DNA from: Bin52 sp965243345
Lineage (GTDB): Bacteria > Pseudomonadota > Alphaproteobacteria > Thalassobaculales > Thalassobaculaceae
Assembly (NCBI GenBank): GCA_965243345.1
Contig: CBDEUR010000003.1
Span: 2,852,001 to 2,916,000 of the forward strand
Direction of reading: 5' to 3'
DNA: 64,000 bases
A model generated the notes under the pieces. It searched no databases, had not been told where the DNA came from, and was given only the letters and a program-made list of their open reading frames with translations. A program made the position numbers and the translations under genes. This document shows, piece after piece, positions 60,301 to 64,000 of the stretch (positions within the stretch are counted from its first letter, which is position 1; every line of letters begins with the position of its first letter).

Positions 60301-61047
60301 TCAATGGCGGTAGTCGGGCTCGAGCCGGTCAAGCACCCGGCGCAACGCCGTGAAGTGACGGTCGGCTATCTTTGGCGCCTCGGCCGCAAACTGCTGGCGT
60401 GAAACCGCCCGGATCCGGTCCGACACCCTGCGCAGCGGCCCGCCCTGCGCTCGCGCCAGAACCTGGAACATTGCGGCGCGCTCGAGGTAGTAGAGGTCGT
60501 TGAACGCATCGGCGACCGTCGGACCGGTCACCACGACACCGTGACTGGCCATGAACAGGATGGTGCCGTTTCCCAGTTTCCGGGCCAGCCGGTCGCCCTC
60601 GTCGGTGGAAAGCGCCAGCCCCGTGTAGTCATCGTCGTAGGCAATACGTCCGTCGAACAGCAACGCGTTCTGCTCAGCCATCTCGAGCCTGCCGTCCTCG
60701 ATCAGGGTGATCGATGTGGCGTAGGGCATGTGGGTGTGGAGCACGCAGGCCGCATGGGGCGCCCCGACATGAATGCGGCTGTGAATGCAGAAGGCGGTAT
60801 CCTCAACCGTGTTCTCGCCCTCGAGCACGGCGCCCGTGTCATCGCACAGGACCAGCGAAGACGCGGTGACCTCCGACCAGTGCCAGCCGTACGGATTGAT
60901 CAGGAAGCGGTTGCCGCGCACGACACCGTCGCTGTCCGGCACCGCCAGGGAAAAGTGATTGTCCACACCCTCGTGCAGGTTCAGCCTGGCTGCCCAGCGC
61001 AACGCGCACGCAAGGTCAACCCGCAGCTGTTCGAGATCGGCTTCCAC
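60301..61047 (-). CDS. Class II aldolase/adducin-family protein
   Basis: Product of 248 residues. LNLHEGVDNHFSLAVPDSDG opens the family; metal ligands are in VLHTHMPYATSI and ILFMASHGVVVTGPTVADAF. Zinc-dependent cleavage or decarboxylation of small hydroxy or phospho-sugar acids is typical of the family. It is convergent with the TPP enzyme and upstream-linked to the CoA-transferase on the minus strand. Substrate unknown. Confidence 0.8.
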   Translation of the reverse strand: MEADLEQLRVDLACALRWAARLNLHEGVDNHFSLAVPDSDGVVRGNRFLINPYGWHWSEVTASSLVLCDDTGAVLEGENTVEDTAFCIHSRIHVGAPHAACVLHTHMPYATSITLIEDGRLEMAEQNALLFDGRIAYDDDYTGLALSTDEGDRLARKLGNGTILFMASHGVVVTGPTVADAFNDLYYLERAAMFQVLARAQGGPLRRVSDRIRAVSRQQFAAEAPKIADRHFTALRRVLDRLEPDYRH

Positions 61048-61107
61048 GGGCCTGAACCTCCCCTTGACCAGAACCGACGGCTCAATCCCTTCGGACGGCG
61101 CAACAGG

Positions 61108-62388
61108 CTATTCGGCTGCAACCGCGGTCACGTTGCCCACGGCCCCCGACGCGACCACCCGGTCGAGTTCGGCCCCGGAGTATCCCAGTACCTCGCTCAG
61201 CACTTCGGCCGTGTGCTCGCCGAGCAGCGGTGAACGGAGCACCTCGGCCTCGCTGTCAGAGAGCTTGATGGGGCAGCCAACCGTCAGGTAGGGGCCACGT
61301 TCCGGGTGATCCACCTCGACGATGGTTCCGGTTTCCCGAAGCGACGGTTCCTCCGACAGTTCCTTCATCGACAGGATCGGACCGCACGGAATGTCCAGCG
61401 GATTGCACGCATCCATCACCTCGAACTTGGTCCGGGTGCGTGTCCATTGCTCGATCCGGTCGAAGACCTGCGGGATCTTGTCGAGACGGGCCGCCGGCGT
61501 TGCATACCCCGGATCCTCCTTCCAGTCCGGCTCGCCGATCAGATCACAGATCCGGCCCCAGACGGCCGCCTGGGTAATGAAATAGACATAGGCATCCGGG
61601 TCGGATTCCCAGCCCTTGCACTTGAGGATCCACCCCGGCTGCCCTCCCCCGGAATCATTGCCGGCGCGCGGCGTCGCCTCACCGAACGGTATGCCCTGGC
61701 CAAACTGGCTGTATTCCGTGAGGGGACCGCGTTCCAGGCGCTGCTGATCCCGCAGCTTCACGCGACACAGGTTGAGGACACCGTCCTGCATCGCGGCGAG
61801 GACCTTCTGGCCCCGGCCGGTCTTCTCGCGCTGGAACAGCGCCGACACGATGCCGAGAGCCAGGTGCAGACCGGTTCCGCTGTCACCGATCTGGGCTCCG
61901 GTCACCATTGGCGGACCGTCGAGAAACCCGGTTGTCGACGCGGCGCCGCCGGTGCACTGGGCCACGTTCTCGTAGACCTTGCAGTCCTCGTACGGACCGG
62001 GACCGAACCCCTTCACCGACGCCAGGATCATGCGCGGATTGATCTGCTGGATACGCTCCCATCCGAACCCCATCCGGTCGATTGCACCGGGCGCGAAGTT
62101 CTCCACCATGACGTCACACGTCCGGATCAGGCGTTCCAGCACCTCCTTGCCGGTCTCGTGCTTGGTGTTGATCTCGATCGAGCGCTTGTTGTGGTTCAGC
62201 ATCGTGAAGTAGAGCGAGTCCGCCCCGGGGACATCGACCAGCTGCTTGCGGGTGGCGTCCCCGACCCCCGGCCGTTCCACCTTGATGACATCCGCTCCGA
62301 GCCACGCCAGCAGCTGCGTGCAGGTCGGTCCTGACTGGACGTGTGTGAAATCCAGGATCCGTACCCCGTCCAGCGCCTTGCCCATCGC
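61108..62388 (-). CDS. CaiB/BaiF-type formyl-CoA transferase-like enzyme
   Basis: Start at MGKALDGVRIL gives ~425 residues; a further seven to eight residues are possible. Strong family blocks: ILDFTHVQSGPTCTQLLAWL, DSLYFTMLNHNKRSIEINTK, KVYENVAQCTGGAASTTGFL and KLRDQQRLERGPL, with the catalytic-type Asp in AMQDGVLNL. The pattern is close to formyl-CoA:oxalate CoA-transferase (Frc), which activates oxalate. No oxalyl-CoA decarboxylase is in the window, so a different acid is possible. Confidence 0.8.
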   Translation of the reverse strand, partial: AMGKALDGVRILDFTHVQSGPTCTQLLAWLGADVIKVERPGVGDATRKQLVDVPGADSLYFTMLNHNKRSIEINTKHETGKEVLERLIRTCDVMVENFAPGAIDRMGFGWERIQQINPRMILASVKGFGPGPYEDCKVYENVAQCTGGAASTTGFLDGPPMVTGAQIGDSGTGLHLALGIVSALFQREKTGRGQKVLAAMQDGVLNLCRVKLRDQQRLERGPLTEYSQFGQGIPFGEATPRAGNDSGGGQPGWILKCKGWESDPDAYVYFITQAAVWGRICDLIGEPDWKEDPGYATPAARLDKIPQVFDRIEQWTRTRTKFEVMDACNPLDIPCGPILSMKELSEEPSLRETGTIVEVDHPERGPYLTVGCPIKLSDSEAEVLRSPLLGEHTAEVLSEVLGYSGAELDRVVASGAVGNVTAVAAE

Positions 62389-62567
62389 GACCTCCGCCCT
62401 GTCTGTCACGCCCGCCTACCGTCTCGGGTGCCTGTCTATACAGACCGCATCCGGCGGTGGCAAACCTCCGCGCGACACCGCAACGGCATCCGCAGGATGA
62501 GGCACCTTGCCACCACCGTACCCGACGGAAACGCCCGCCTCGGGGCGCCCGGCAGCCCCCCGTGTCG

Positions 62568-63668
62568 TCAGGCCGCCGCCCGTGCGTGCTGGGCCAGACG
62601 CGGCATGATCTCCTCGGCCAGCATGGTCATCGACCTGCGGCAGAACACCGGATCATCCCACTCGTGCGCCATGGCGGTCAGGACTCCGAACGGCCCGACG
62701 CGATCACGCAGGGCCACCAGCTTGTCCATCACCGTGCCGGGTGAGCCGAAGGCGACCTGCGACTCGGCAATCTCGCTCCAGGTCACGTTGTCGGGATCGG
62801 GGTGATCGTCCGGCGCGGCAAATCTCGCGATGCCGCGTGCACGAACCGAACTCTCGAAATAGCGGAACCAGAAGGCCATCGGGCCGTCGGGGTCCAGCAC
62901 GTAGTCCCGCGCCTCCTCGTCTGACTGTGCGACGACAATGCTGCGCGAAACCCGCCAGATCGACGGGTCCGGACGCCGTCCTGCCCGTTCGCATCCCTCG
63001 GCGTACTTCTCCCAGTGGCTCGCCGTGTAGCGCGGCTGCAGGAAGGCTGCACCCGATATCGGAATCCACCCGTTTTGCCCGGCCATCAGCGCACTTCCGG
63101 ATCCCGGCGACATGATCGAAATCGCGATCGGGGGATGTGGTTTCTGGTACGGCCTGATGAAGTGACCGACGCCGAACTCCGAGCGGTCCATGTCCTGTAT
63201 CCGCACCGCCCACTGTTCTCCCGCACGGTCATACGGCGGTTCCTGCTGCCAAATGGCCAGGATGTGCTCGATCGACTCGCGGACCAGGGCGCCGCGATCG
63301 GTGTCGCCGCCGACCTCGAAGAGCTCGACGTCGGAGGACAGGCTCCCGGTTCCGATCCCCATCAGGAACCGTCCGCGGGAGAGATGGTCGAACAGCGCGG
63401 CCTGCCCCGCGACCTGGGCCGGATGTTGATTGGGCAGGCAGAACACCCCGGTCCCGAGCTTGATGGTGCGGGTTTCGTTGAGCAGGGTCGCGAGGAACAC
63501 AAGCGGTGCGGTGATCGGCTCGACCGTGGCACTGGCATGCTCACCGATCCAGCACTCCTCGAACCCCAGCCTGTCCGCCAGGATGATGGTCTCACGATCT
63601 TCTTCGAGAACCTGGGTCAGGTCCCTGGCCGGATCGTGCACCGGCTGCATGAAAAGTCCCAGACGCAT
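62568..63668 (-). CDS. LLM-class flavin-dependent monooxygenase
   Basis: Product of 366 residues from MRLGLFMQPVHDPARDLTQV; the start follows AAGGAGAGGGTG. The TIM-barrel luciferase-like pattern includes GFEECWIGEHASATVEPITA, IKLGTGVFCLPNQHPAQVAG and RFLMGIGTGSLSSDVELFEV, then HPPIAISIMSPGSGSALMAG. Uses reduced FMN and oxygen on an unknown substrate. It lies downstream-facing the CoA transferase gene with ~180 bases between. Confidence 0.85.
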   Translation of the reverse strand: MRLGLFMQPVHDPARDLTQVLEEDRETIILADRLGFEECWIGEHASATVEPITAPLVFLATLLNETRTIKLGTGVFCLPNQHPAQVAGQAALFDHLSRGRFLMGIGTGSLSSDVELFEVGGDTDRGALVRESIEHILAIWQQEPPYDRAGEQWAVRIQDMDRSEFGVGHFIRPYQKPHPPIAISIMSPGSGSALMAGQNGWIPISGAAFLQPRYTASHWEKYAEGCERAGRRPDPSIWRVSRSIVVAQSDEEARDYVLDPDGPMAFWFRYFESSVRARGIARFAAPDDHPDPDNVTWSEIAESQVAFGSPGTVMDKLVALRDRVGPFGVLTAMAHEWDDPVFCRRSMTMLAEEIMPRLAQHARAAA

Positions 63669-64000
63669 CACCCTCTCCTTCGCGACATGGCCACACCGAC
63701 CGGATAGTAGCGTATCCCCCCGCCCGCTTCCACGCCGGTCGGTCGCAAGGCATGTGTGTCGTGGCGAACCCGGGGTGCGGGCCGGACCAAGGCAGCACCG
63801 GTCTGAGCAGCAGGACATATTCCCCCGGGGTCGTCGGCCGCCTGACGCCGGTACTGTTCGGTCCTCAAGGCGGAGTCCCGTCAATCGAGGCCACGCAGAC
63901 GGATCTGCCGCTCGTCACGCTGGAGAAATCGGACCGGGTCTAGCCTGCAGCGACACGGCATGCCGACTGCCCGATCTCTCCGGCACTGTTCCACCAGGAC
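63669..64000. other. Terminal interval without a recognised gene
   Basis: Upstream region of the monooxygenase gene up to the window edge. It holds only short low-quality open frames; a promoter or the end of another gene may lie beyond. Confidence 0.4.

Noticed and set aside
58663..62388. Complete oxalate-degradation pathway.
   Set aside because: The CoA transferase resembles Frc, but the TPP enzyme looks like acetolactate synthase/benzoylformate decarboxylase, not oxalyl-CoA decarboxylase.

Overview
This window looks like a junction between two kinds of DNA in a high-GC alphaproteobacterium. The right part (about 45.2-64 kb) is chromosomal. It carries an rRNA operon (16S, tRNA-Ala, tRNA-Ile, 23S, 5S, tRNA-fMet, all on the minus strand) and the typical alphaproteobacterial block of pckA divergent from response regulator, histidine kinase, hprK, EIIA-Man, HPr and enzyme I. 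A small catabolic cluster follows: a thiamine-diphosphate enzyme, a class II aldolase, a formyl-CoA transferase-like enzyme and a luciferase-like monooxygenase. The genus cannot be named from the sequence; gene order and rRNA fit Alphaproteobacteria, perhaps Rhodospirillales-like.

The left part (1-45 kb) is plasmid- or ICE-like. It opens with the end of a TraD coupling protein and a complete MobF relaxase (TraA). Next come two tandem modules on the minus strand, each with a 316-bp leader holding a sigma70-like promoter and ten copies of an 8-bp repeat, a ~1,900-residue Calx-beta autotransporter, and a regulator-like gene split over two frames at the same place in both copies. A relaxosome-type small protein and 1.1 kb of hairpin-rich non-coding DNA (possible oriT) follow.

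From 20.7 to 41.3 kb is a mostly minus-strand backbone of mobile-element genes: two SLOG-fold proteins, DUF4326, a Toprim/primase-like protein, SSB, a HigBA-type and a YafQ/DinJ-type toxin-antitoxin pair, an IS110 transposase with a structured left end, a papain-like protein, a GHKL ATPase, a very large ParB, a MoxR-type AAA ATPase / DUF3150 / VWA triad and a PAPS-reductase-like protein. From 41.5 to 45 kb are plus-strand accessory genes (NsrR-like regulator, HU, RhuM-Fic fusion, secreted H-type-lectin-like protein) and an orphan HigA with a truncated toxin remnant, next to tRNA-fMet.

The most unusual signals are the duplicated adhesin modules with repeat-bearing leaders and split-frame partner genes, the nested palindromes and small triloop hairpins around the possible transfer/replication region, the IS110 left end with a 13-bp closing stem around a 184-nt RNA-sized segment, and the ATPase/VWA/GHKL/PAPS-reductase neighbourhood. 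No integrase or replication initiator was recognised in the window, so whether the left part is a plasmid, ICE or chromosomal remnant is an inference.
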